35,909 bases of DNA from Candidatus Kaiserbacteria bacterium RIFCSPHIGHO2_01_FULL_53_29 (GTDB lineage Bacteria; Patescibacteriota; Minisyncoccia; Phycocordibacterales; UBA2100), in contig MFKT01000011.1 in the NCBI GenBank assembly GCA_001781125.1, forward strand, positions 1 through 35,909, written 5' to 3'. The notes beneath the pieces were generated by a model. It was not told the DNA's origin and searched no databases. It saw only the letters and a program-made list of their open reading frames with translations. Shown here in pieces: positions 8,162-13,312 of the stretch (position 1 is its first letter; each line of letters starts with the position of its first letter). Position numbers and translations under genes: made by a program.

Positions 8162-8170
8162 AGTATATCA
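8162..8170 (-). promoter_or_regulatory. Extended -10 box of prfB
   Basis: TGA-TATACT on the minus strand, ending 6 nt before the prfB ATG; a leaderless start is predicted. Confidence 0.6.
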
Positions 8171-8176
8171 AACGCA

Positions 8177-8201
8177 GAGGGGGCACCACGGTGCTCCCCT
8201 C
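8177..8201 (-). terminator. GC-rich hairpin downstream of the 80-aa gene
   Basis: On the minus strand GAGGGG-(A)-GCAC is paired with GTGC-CCCCTC, just after the stop codon of the gene at 8215-8457 and just before the prfB promoter. The tail TGCGTTTGAT is only weakly T-rich, so termination is plausible but not certain. Confidence 0.45.
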
Positions 8202-8214
8202 GTCTTACCACACT

Positions 8215-8457
8215 CTATTGAACCGTGATTTCTTTTATGGGAGCCATGAACGCATGGGTCTCTTCTCCGTCTACCCCCCAATAGGTTCGAACTCCCATAA
8301 CACGGTGATTAGTGACCTCACCGTTCGTCGCGGTCCTTTCCCAAACGTCCCCTCGTTCAACACTGCACCGAGGATCGTGGGCATATCGCAGAACTACATC
8401 TGCGAAGAGGCGGCCGGCGTTCATTTTCATCAGGTGGAAGACGAGAGCATCAGCCAT
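8215..8457 (-). CDS. Small hypothetical protein
   Basis: 80 aa with balanced composition and no membrane segment or signal peptide. I do not recognise the family. The C-terminal half (HRVMGVRTYWGVDGEE) could be beta-rich. A purine-rich GGGGAAAG lies upstream of the ATG and may serve as a ribosome binding site. The gene is followed by a GC-rich hairpin. The opposite strand is also open but runs through two tRNA genes, so this frame is preferred. It could still be spurious. Confidence 0.45.
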   Translation of the reverse strand: MADALVFHLMKMNAGRLFADVVLRYAHDPRCSVERGDVWERTATNGEVTNHRVMGVRTYWGVDGEETHAFMAPIKEITVQ

Positions 8458-8547
8458 GGTCTTTCCCCAATTTTTTTACGGATGAGGTGCACGAATGTGT
8501 CACCACCTTCATTGTGCTCGCTACTTATGATTCGTCAAATCAAAATT

Positions 8548-8623
8548 TGGAGCCGCCTCGCGGGATCGAACCGCGGACCTTATCTTTACGAAAGATATGC
8601 TCTACCAACTGAGCTAAGGCGGC
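8548..8623 (-). tRNA. tRNA-Thr (CGT anticodon)
   Basis: Minus-strand cloverleaf: acceptor GCCGCCT/AGGCGGC, anticodon stem TATCT/AGATA with loop TTCGTAA (anticodon CGT), T arm GCGGG-type with TTCGATC loop. Discriminator T is followed by an encoded CCA. It decodes ACG. Confidence 0.94.
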
Positions 8624-8631
8624 ACTACTAC

Positions 8632-8759
8632 GCTCCGATTTTACATCGGAGCTTCGAAGTGCAAGTCGTAGTGAGAAGTCCTACTGCTTGCCCGTCCGAA
8701 GCTCAAATGCAATTTGAGCGAAGAAGGGGGCTAAGGTGGCATTGCGGGCGTAGACCCGC
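8632..8759. repeat. Hairpin cluster between the two tRNA-Thr genes
   Basis: The spacer is nearly filled by stem-loops: GCTCCGAT/ATCGGAGC (8632-8652), GCTCAAAT-GCA-ATTTGAGC (8701-8719) and GCGGG/CCCGC (8744-8759). No ORF is visible. They may guide tRNA processing or be hairpin modules like those at 5396 and 8854. Confidence 0.55.
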
Positions 8760-8835
8760 TGGAGCCGATGTCCGGGATTGAACCGGAGACCTCGTCATTA
8801 CCAATGACGTGCTCTACCAACTGAGCTACATCGGC
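8760..8835 (-). tRNA. tRNA-Thr (GGT anticodon)
   Basis: Minus-strand cloverleaf: acceptor GCCGATG/CATCGGC, anticodon stem CGTCA/TGACG with loop TTGGTAA (anticodon GGT), T arm with TTCAATC loop, and an encoded CCA. It decodes ACC and ACU. It lies upstream of tRNA-Thr(CGT) in the same direction. Confidence 0.94.
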
Positions 8836-8853
8836 TTACGGTACCTTTGTACT

Positions 8854-8899
8854 GGGTCCCGACGCTTCGGTCGGGACCCCGACCGCTTGCGCGTCGGGG
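8854..8899. repeat. Paired strong hairpins upstream of tRNA-Thr(GGT)
   Basis: GGGTCCCGAC-GCTTCG-GTCGGGACCC (8854-8879) overlaps a second stem CCCCGAC/GTCGGGG (8877-8899). The two stems share bases and could be alternative folds. They lie between the HD gene and tRNA-Thr(GGT); on the minus strand they could terminate the HD-gene transcript. Confidence 0.6.
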
Positions 8900-8924
8900 C
8901 TACATCGGCGACAAACCGATACTA

Positions 8925-9626
8925 TCACGCAACAGGATACTCCCACAATTCCTCGATGATCGGTGCGACGGTGGTATCGGTGATGTCTTCGTGCCTGATC
9001 ATGGCGGCCGCAAAAATCTGTGTTTCCAGCTTGTGTGCCAATTCTATAAGAGCTTCGAACGTATCCCGCTGCGCGGTTACCTCTTTCCCTTTATCGTTCA
9101 TCACTCCCCGAGCGAGGTACCGTTTCCTTCCGTCAATAAACCGCTCCTCAAGGGTGAGCACGCCGCGCGGTCCTACTCGTGAATCAGCGTACACACATAT
9201 CTTGTTTTCAAACGAATCGCCCGCAAGCGCGTCTCCTATTTTGGAAAAGCCGATCATGTCTATGATCTCCACAACAGCTGCGGAAAGATCTATTTCTCTT
9301 GCAATTTTCTTGCTCGCTTCGTGTTGGTCTCTACCGTACTTCTCTTTATATTCAGACTTTACCCTCTCCCAATACTCTAGTCCTTGCGGCTCAAGAAACT
9401 CCGGAAAATATGTGAGATTAAATTTGAGGATGTTGCCCATGTCGTGAAAGAGACATGCAAGAATGATGTCGTTTTTATTCACCGGCTTTTTTCCGCCGGA
9501 GGCGGATCCTCCTCCGGAGGAAAAATTCTCGCAGATCATCTTCCCCACCGCCGCCACTCGCAGCTGATGGAGCTGCAGATTCGGCATTGTATTATACTGC
9601 GCGTATATTTCACGCGGCGTTCGCAT
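8925..9626 (-). CDS. HD-domain phosphohydrolase-like protein
   Basis: 233 aa. The metal-binding pattern of the HD superfamily is visible: His in LHQLRVAAV near residue 20, the HD pair in LFHDMGN near 61-65, HEAS further on, and the late Asp in YADSRVGPRG. Members hydrolyse nucleotides or cyclic nucleotides; the substrate here is unknown. Between the first His and the HD pair, a Gly/Ser stretch (FSSGGGSASGG) comes from a 30-bp palindrome shared with the capA-like gene. An extended -10 box lies 6 nt before the chosen ATG. A second TATAAT lies just upstream of an internal ATG (MPNLQLHQ, residue 14), so the start could be there. Confidence 0.8.
   Translation of the reverse strand: MRTPREIYAQYNTMPNLQLHQLRVAAVGKMICENFSSGGGSASGGKKPVNKNDIILACLFHDMGNILKFNLTYFPEFLEPQGLEYWERVKSEYKEKYGRDQHEASKKIAREIDLSAAVVEIIDMIGFSKIGDALAGDSFENKICVYADSRVGPRGVLTLEERFIDGRKRYLARGVMNDKGKEVTAQRDTFEALIELAHKLETQIFAAAMIRHEDITDTTVAPIIEELWEYPVA
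9492..9521. repeat. 30-bp double palindrome, copy 2 (inside HD gene)
   Basis: TCCGCC-GGA-GGCGGA followed by TCCTCCTCCGGAGGA. It is the partner of the copy at 589-618, in the same orientation and frame of its gene. Confidence 0.85.
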
Positions 9627-9632
9627 GAGGCG

Positions 9633-9641
9633 ATTCTACCA
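9633..9641 (-). promoter_or_regulatory. Extended -10 box of the HD gene
   Basis: TGG-TAGAAT on the minus strand, ending 6 nt before the ATG at 9626. Confidence 0.5.
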
Positions 9642-9643
9642 CT

Positions 9644-10255
9644 TTATGTACCTTGTCTCTGAGCGTCGAGCGCGTTGTCTTTTGCAGCGGGCTTTTTGGA
9701 AGGATCTTCAATCGGCTCGAATATGTAAAAATCCTTAACCCAGTGATGTTCCGTCGCATCTATGAAACTTCTAATGGGATCGCCTTCCGGCATCTTGATC
9801 TTAGCCCGCACATAAGGCGGATCACCTCCTCTTAGGTTCGCTTTGAGTTCACGTAAAAAGTCTTCGATGACACTCTGCTGTCCTGTATCACTCCCGAGCC
9901 GTATATCTGTGATTTCCGCTTCTCGCTCACCTGGTTCAGTTTTAACTACTGCACTGCCCAGGACTTCGTTACCCCTCATGAGCACCCGTATACTCTTGTG
10001 TTCTTCAGGTCTGGAACACTCCGTAAAGAGTTTCTGCATTTCAAGGCGACGGCCTGCCGTATCGGCACTATTCTGGCGCTTCCCAGGGTCGTAACCTAAG
10101 CCGGCCACTCCATCTGCTACCGCTTCAAAGTCTTCTGAGGTCCTGATCGTTTTCAGTTGAATTTTATTGGGGTCGTCTGCGTTCTGCGACTGCACCATGC
10201 CCGCATCCCTATCTTGCGATGGCTCTACACTCTCGGCTCCAAATTCTTTGAACAT
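9644..10255 (-). CDS. Hypothetical protein, possibly GNAT-like
   Basis: 203 aa, acidic and soluble, with low-complexity ends (residues 1-35 and 180-203). The middle part (IRVLMRGNEVLGSAVV, then EAEITDIRLGSD and a helical stretch ending with VKDFYIFEP) has the strand-strand-helix order of GNAT acetyltransferases. The acetyl-CoA loop (Q/RxxGxG/A) is not convincing, so the call is weak. A TACAAT box lies 8 nt before the ATG. Downstream is the HD gene, 17 nt away; upstream is tRNA-Asp. Confidence 0.55.
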   Translation of the reverse strand: MFKEFGAESVEPSQDRDAGMVQSQNADDPNKIQLKTIRTSEDFEAVADGVAGLGYDPGKRQNSADTAGRRLEMQKLFTECSRPEEHKSIRVLMRGNEVLGSAVVKTEPGEREAEITDIRLGSDTGQQSVIEDFLRELKANLRGGDPPYVRAKIKMPEGDPIRSFIDATEHHWVKDFYIFEPIEDPSKKPAAKDNALDAQRQGT

Positions 10256-10301
10256 ACACTTCTATTGTACACGATAAATCTCCACAACTAATCCCCTGTG
10301 G

Positions 10302-10330
10302 AAAAGCCCGATGATGCCGAATGGGCCTTA
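10302..10330 (-). terminator. Possible terminator after tRNA-Asp
   Basis: On the minus strand a GCCC/GGGC stem with inner AT/AT pairing is followed by TTTTCC, about 15-40 nt beyond the tRNA-Asp 3' end. The stem is short. Confidence 0.4.
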
Positions 10331-10342
10331 TTTCTATGGATG

Positions 10343-10417
10343 CGCGGTCGAAGGGATTTGAACCCTCGATCTTCTCCGTGACAGGGAGATGTGTTAACCG
10401 GGCTACACCACGACCGC
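10343..10417 (-). tRNA. tRNA-Asp (GTC anticodon)
   Basis: Minus-strand cloverleaf: acceptor GCGGTCG/CGACCGC, anticodon stem TCTCC/GGAGA with loop CTGTCAC (anticodon GTC), T arm GAGGG-TTCAAAT-CCCTT. Discriminator G, the Asp identity base; CCA is not encoded. A hairpin CATGCGGT/ACCGCATG lies just upstream of the 5' end. Confidence 0.94.
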
Positions 10418-10480
10418 ATTTCCATGCGGTAGAAAACCGCATGCGACAGCATTCTAGCAGAGTTTGCCTAATGCGTCGTG

Positions 10481-10552
10481 TGTCGACGGCAGGGATCGGA
10501 CCTGCGACCTAGCGCTTATGAAACGCTCGCTCTACCACTGAGCTACGCCGAC
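10481..10552 (-). tRNA. tRNA-Met (CAT anticodon, elongator type)
   Basis: Minus-strand cloverleaf: acceptor GTCGGCG/CGTCGAC fully paired at position 1-72, anticodon stem AGCGT/GCGCT with loop TTCATAA (anticodon CAT), T arm GCAGG-TCCGATC-CCTGC. The paired first base rules out the initiator. A lysidine-modified tRNA-Ile2 cannot be excluded from sequence alone. Confidence 0.88.
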
Positions 10553-10574
10553 GTATATCCATAGTACGGATTTT

Positions 10575-10605
10575 TTGATACTCCACAATCGAAATATTGT
10601 ATGAT
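10575..10605 (+). promoter_or_regulatory. Candidate promoter of the small membrane protein gene
   Basis: TTGATA, 19-nt spacer, TATGAT on the plus strand, 11 nt before the ATG at 10617. The spacer is longer than ideal. Confidence 0.4.
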
Positions 10606-10616
10606 ACGCTCGAAGC

Positions 10617-10796
10617 ATGTGGGGTACCATTCTGAACATTAATTCGATTCTCTGGGCCTTGTCAGGAACCTATTTTGTCTACTCGACAGGGATCGCGATC
10701 CTGACGTGGTCGGGTAAACAATTTTTGCTCGGCCTATTAGTGTTCGTATTTTTCTCACTCGCTGAAGTTGCGCTCGCCGCTATCGCTGAGCCGTGA
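10617..10796 (+). CDS. Small membrane protein, unknown
   Basis: 59 aa, ATG to TGA. Mostly hydrophobic with two likely membrane helices, residues about 8-30 (ILWALSGTYFVYSTGIAILT) and 35-57 (FLLGLLVFVFFSLAEVALAA), and a short GK turn between them. I do not recognise the family. Its 3' end overlaps the 3' end of the convergent NUDIX gene by 17 nt. Support comes from the clean two-helix hydrophobic pattern and a plausible promoter upstream. It is one of the few plus-strand genes. Confidence 0.5.
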   Translation: MWGTILNINSILWALSGTYFVYSTGIAILTWSGKQFLLGLLVFVFFSLAEVALAAIAEP

Positions 10797-11205
10797 GTAT
10801 ATGCGGTAGAGCGCCTCTCCAAAATTCCCTGTCCTTTGGGTGTGTGAGCATTTCTTCCACCTCCGAGGGAGGCACCCAGCGCGCTTCGGGATTCCCCGGA
10901 TCGGTCGGCGCGAGTTGTGCATCTTTCGTGGTGAAGAGGAGCATATGGATAGTCTTGTATTCGCTCGTATCGTCCCCGCCCTGTGGAGTGCCTTTGTAGC
11001 GCTCATATGAGCCAAGCTCTTTCGTGAGCGAAATATATTCCAAGCCTGTTTCTTCCGCGACCTCACGCCGCGCCGCCGCAAGTGCATTTTCTCCCTCATC
11101 AATGTGACCTTTGGGGAAACCCCAAAAATCCGGACCATTCCGGACAAGCGCTATCTCCCCGCGCGCGTTCAGCACGATGCCGCCGGCGCTTTCTGTATTC
11201 TCCAT
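10780..11205 (-). CDS. NUDIX hydrolase
   Basis: 141 aa, normal single-domain length. The NUDIX box is complete from GHIDEGE through REVAEETGLE, matching GX5EX7REUXEEXGU; the paired glutamates bind the metal. The family cleaves nucleoside diphosphates linked to another group. The GGIVLN start and WGFPKGHI context resemble Ap4A/(di)nucleoside polyphosphate hydrolases, but the substrate is not certain. An extended -10 box (TGC-TAAAAT) ends 6 nt before the ATG, so the mRNA is probably leaderless. Confidence 0.92.
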   Translation of the reverse strand: MENTESAGGIVLNARGEIALVRNGPDFWGFPKGHIDEGENALAAARREVAEETGLEYISLTKELGSYERYKGTPQGGDDTSEYKTIHMLLFTTKDAQLAPTDPGNPEARWVPPSEVEEMLTHPKDREFWRGALPHILTAQR

Positions 11206-11211
11206 TGCACG

Positions 11212-11220
11212 ATTTTAGCA
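11212..11220 (-). promoter_or_regulatory. Extended -10 box of the NUDIX gene
   Basis: TGC-TAAAAT on the minus strand, ending 6 nt before the NUDIX ATG. Confidence 0.5.
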
Positions 11221-11251
11221 CGGGCAGGCTTGGTCACGAATATATGATCCG

Positions 11252-11767
11252 TTAACTGGGTTGAGCCTGAGCGACGACACTCGCTAGAAATCGCGATACC
11301 TCTTTGGGCGTTCGCAGAACTATGATTCTTTTGGTTCCTGCCAGCCTCCTGACATTTGCAAGATATTCTTTCCTACGGAAGGTCACGATGTATTTAAGAT
11401 GTTTCCACTGAAGCGCCTCTTTATTCTCACCGCCCATCTCCGGTCTGACGCTCCCAAAGTGCTTGATAAATCTTTTGAATGTACGCCAAATATTTAATGC
11501 CTTGGGGAAGTCAAAAACGATGATCGTATCGGCGTTTGGTATTCTATTGTCAATCGATTTTGAGTAATTACCCTCGATAATCCATCGCGCCTCTTTCATT
11601 AGCTGATTCTGAATCTCTCGAAATTCACTCTGCGGTGTCGGTGTCCAGTTTTCTCTCCAAAAATACTTATCGAGATGATGAACTGGCATGTTGAGTAGGC
11701 CTCCCAATGTGCGGGCGAATGTTGTCTTTCCGCCGCCTGGGCACCCAATGACTAATATCCGTTTCAT
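11252..11767 (-). CDS. P-loop kinase-like protein (adenylate kinase/topology-modulation type)
   Basis: 171 aa. Walker A GCPGGGKTT at residues 8-16; then HLDKYFWRENW, WIIEGNYS and the Walker-B-like strand TIIVFDFPKA. These features match the small P-loop NTPases annotated as FlaR or DNA topology modulation proteins, which are kinase-like, with unknown true substrate. The C-terminal strand IIVLRTPKEV fits the family. Its ATG overlaps the TGA of the GIY-YIG gene by 4 nt (ATGA), so the two are translationally coupled. Confidence 0.82.
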   Translation of the reverse strand: MKRILVIGCPGGGKTTFARTLGGLLNMPVHHLDKYFWRENWTPTPQSEFREIQNQLMKEARWIIEGNYSKSIDNRIPNADTIIVFDFPKALNIWRTFKRFIKHFGSVRPEMGGENKEALQWKHLKYIVTFRRKEYLANVRRLAGTKRIIVLRTPKEVSRFLASVVAQAQPS

Positions 11768-12036
11768 AATGTTAAAGATTCACTCGAGAGGTGGTGAGCT
11801 AGTTGTTTTTTCAGATACTTCCGGCCGCTGCCGCTTTTGAGAAAGCGTTCACGGCCTTTTGCATCTTGTTCGTCCTTGTAGGCCTCGTAATAAATGAGTT
11901 CCCAGTTTTGCTTTCTGCTTGTTGTTCGAGCCCCATCACCTTTTTGGTGACGCTCAACTCGTTGTTTTAGGTTAGCCGAGTAGCCGATATACCAACTCCG
12001 GTCGTCTTGGTTTTCCAAGAGGTATACGTAGTACAC
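11764..12036 (-). CDS. GIY-YIG domain endonuclease-like protein
   Basis: 90 aa, the size of stand-alone YhbQ-type GIY-YIG proteins. Motifs: YVY at 3-5 and YIG near residue 16-18, the catalytic Arg in LKQRVERHQ, and the conserved GRERFLKSGSGRKYLKK. Start is GTG at 12036; an in-frame stop two codons upstream leaves no better choice. A TATGAT box lies just before it. Such proteins are frequent in CPR genomes and their role is unclear. This one lies 135 nt downstream of a tRNA gene carrying a group I intron. GIY-YIG enzymes can be intron homing nucleases, but this one is outside the intron. Confidence 0.85.
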   Translation of the reverse strand: MYYVYLLENQDDRSWYIGYSANLKQRVERHQKGDGARTTSRKQNWELIYYEAYKDEQDAKGRERFLKSGSGRKYLKKQLAHHLSSESLTL

Positions 12037-12120
12037 AAATCATATTGTCGCGTAAAACCACGTGGTTGCAAGACAGCCATGCGTTGCCGCGTAAAACTCA
12101 CTATCGTTCGCCACGCGGCC

Positions 12121-12173
12121 AATCGAGTGACGAAAACACCCGCCAAAAGGCGGGGTTTTCGTTTTACTCGATT
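12121..12173 (-). terminator. Strong terminator hairpin after tRNA-fMet
   Basis: Nested inverted repeats: AATCGAGT/ACTCGATT outside, CGAAAAC/GTTTTCG in the middle, and CCCGCC-AAAA-GGCGGG at the core. On the minus strand the GC core is followed by TGTTTTCG. The outer stem reaches into the last bases of the tRNA. Confidence 0.7.
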
Positions 12174-12211
12174 GCGGGGGCGGGACTTGCACCCGCGACC
12201 TCAAGGTTATG

Positions 12212-12525
12212 CATACCGCTACGACTTTCGTCGCCTCACGCGCCAACTGACGAATGAATTCGTGGTCTGGACTATACCTTCACCCCACTCTAGAAACTAG
12301 AGACCGGAAACTAGAGTCTGGAAAAATCTAATGCCTTCAGGCATCTCCAGCTTCTAGCATCTAGTTTCTAGCTTCCAAAATAGGGGCCTGCCATCTAGTC
12401 TCTACACCTTTCCCTTGGTTTTTACTCAGGACTTGGCTCGGTATTGCCACCTCGCACCGCGAGAGAGGTTTCACCGAATTTGACAGGTGTTCCGCACACA
12501 ATTACTCGTGAGCGAGCCCAATTTG
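12212..12525 (-). other. Group I self-splicing intron in tRNA-fMet anticodon loop
   Basis: 314 nt, inserted after U33. The exon ends in U, which can pair with G of an internal guide (exon GGCU with GGCU a few bases into the intron), and the intron ends in G. The conserved elements appear in order on the minus strand: AATTCGGTGAAACCTC (P), GCAATACCGAGCCAAG (Q), GGTGTAGAGACTAGATGG (R) and AAGGTATAGTCC (S). These resemble cyanobacterial and plastid tRNA-Leu introns (subgroup IC3-like). There is no ORF and no homing endonuclease inside. Between R and S, where P8 is expected, the intron carries a long stem of period-7 repeats. Confidence 0.92.
12290..12381. repeat. Heptamer stem-loop inside the intron (locus H4)
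   Basis: Arm 1 has units CTAGAAA, CTAGAGA, CCGGAAA, CTAGAGT, CTGGAAA. Arm 2 has CCAGCTT, CTAGCAT, CTAGTTT, CTAGCTT, CCAAAAT. The apex is a small hairpin ATGCC-TTCA-GGCAT. It occupies the P8 region of the group I intron. Confidence 0.85.
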
Positions 12526-12563
12526 AGCCTTGCGAGCTACTACTGCTCCACCCCGCTCAATAC

Positions 12564-12591
12564 ATAATAGCATGTTCCGTATCTTCTACAA
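12564..12591 (-). promoter_or_regulatory. tRNA-fMet promoter
   Basis: TTGTAG, 16-nt spacer, TATTAT with an upstream TGC (extended -10). The -10 box ends 6 nt before A1 of the tRNA, so the primary transcript would start at the mature 5' end. Confidence 0.6.
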
Positions 12592-12661
12592 ATAGAATGG
12601 TGGAGTTCTCAACACCCTACACGTTATAATCTTGCGGCCGCAGTAAACTAACGTATACCCC

Positions 12662-13228
12662 TCAATGACGCAGGTCGAATTTTTTCCGAAGTGCACCATC
12701 ACTTTCCAGAGAGTCTACTATCATATACAGGACATCTTTGCCTACATGTAAATCTGCCTTGAGTAGTGTGATGAGATCTTCGCAATCATACGGATAAATC
12801 CACACGCTATGCTGCAAATGTATGAACCCGACAGTCGATAAGAACGACCGGATCTTTTCACGAAGAATCTTTCTTTGCTCTGGTATATCGAAAATTAATA
12901 CACGCCATTTGCCATCCCATCGTAGGGGTTTTCGAACAGCCTCGCTTAAGGTCAGCTGTCGTAGGGCTCTTTCTCCCGCTTGAGTTAAACGAAGAAGGCC
13001 CTTCTCGCGGACTATCAGCCCGCTTTTGATGAGACGCTCGCGAGAGGCACGAATAAATTCCTTCTGTCTTTTTAACGGCAAGATGCCGAGTTTCGCCATA
13101 GCACCGAGAACATTCGGCGCTACTACCGCGATACTCAAGGCCCCTGCTACTGCGATAGTTCCCAAGATGATCTTTTTTAGATTTGCTCTTCGGGTTCTTT
13201 TTTTACTTTCGATTTCAAGTTTGCCCAT
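12662..13228 (-). CDS. Membrane-anchored PaaX/Cas2-like protein
   Basis: 188 aa. After a basic N-terminus (KKRTRRANLKK), residues about 19-42 form one membrane helix (IILGTIAVAGALSIAVVA). Residues 50-95 look like a winged helix (EFIRASRERLIKSGLIVREK, LTQAGERAL). Residues about 104-165 carry the PaaX C-terminal/Cas2 ferredoxin-like domain: WRVLIFDIPEQRK, then LREKIRSFLSTVGFIHLQHSV and WIYPYD. Asp in IFDIP corresponds to the metal-binding Asp of Cas2 nucleases. No CRISPR array or other cas gene is in the window, so this is a regulator- or nuclease-like protein rather than a CRISPR component. An extended -10 box ends 4 nt before the ATG. The upstream neighbour is the HEPN-like membrane protein. 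Confidence 0.78.
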   Translation of the reverse strand: MGKLEIESKKRTRRANLKKIILGTIAVAGALSIAVVAPNVLGAMAKLGILPLKRQKEFIRASRERLIKSGLIVREKGLLRLTQAGERALRQLTLSEAVRKPLRWDGKWRVLIFDIPEQRKILREKIRSFLSTVGFIHLQHSVWIYPYDCEDLITLLKADLHVGKDVLYMIVDSLESDGALRKKFDLRH

Positions 13229-13232
13229 ACGT

Positions 13233-13241
13233 TTAATATCA
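13233..13241 (-). promoter_or_regulatory. Extended -10 box of the Cas2-like gene
   Basis: TGA-TATTAA on the minus strand, ending 4 nt before the ATG. Confidence 0.4.
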
Positions 13242-13312
13242 GCGGCCGCAATAATTAAACGTAATACAATTTGGCAAGCTGAAGATTTGATAGATTGAAA
13301 ATATTTCGCCTG

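Larger units (their letters stand above)
12172..12557 (-). tRNA. tRNA-fMet (CAT) interrupted by a group I intron
   Basis: Exon 1 is 12526-12557 and exon 2 is 12172-12211, on the minus strand. Joined, they fold into an initiator tRNA: acceptor AGCGGGG/CCCCGCA with an A1-A72 mismatch (an unpaired first position marks bacterial initiators), D stem GAGC/GCTC, anticodon stem CAAGG/CCTTG with loop CTCATAA, T stem GCGGG/CCCGC, discriminator A. CCA is not encoded. Odd points: the D loop is only AGTAGTA and lacks the usual GG; T-loop position 55 is G (TGCAAGT); and the third G-C pair of the initiator anticodon stem is A-U. The predicted transcription start falls on A1. Confidence 0.93.

Noticed and set aside
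8059..8781. Long plus-strand open frame of 240 codons
   Set aside because: It runs through the tRNA-Thr(CGT) gene and into the next, and its composition is not protein-like. The minus-strand prfB and the small gene explain the region better.
9815..9840. GGCGGATCACCTCCTC as a third copy of the 30-bp palindrome
   Set aside because: Only part of the sequence is similar and it has no palindromic arms.
12172..12557. First suspected to be a tmRNA because of the tRNA-like 3' half and the long RNA
   Set aside because: The two halves form an initiator tRNA with a CAT anticodon, and the middle has group I intron core elements instead of a tag-coding frame.
12662..13228. Cas2-like gene as part of a CRISPR system
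   Set aside because: No direct-repeat/spacer array and no other cas gene is visible; the winged helix and membrane helix fit a PaaX-type protein.
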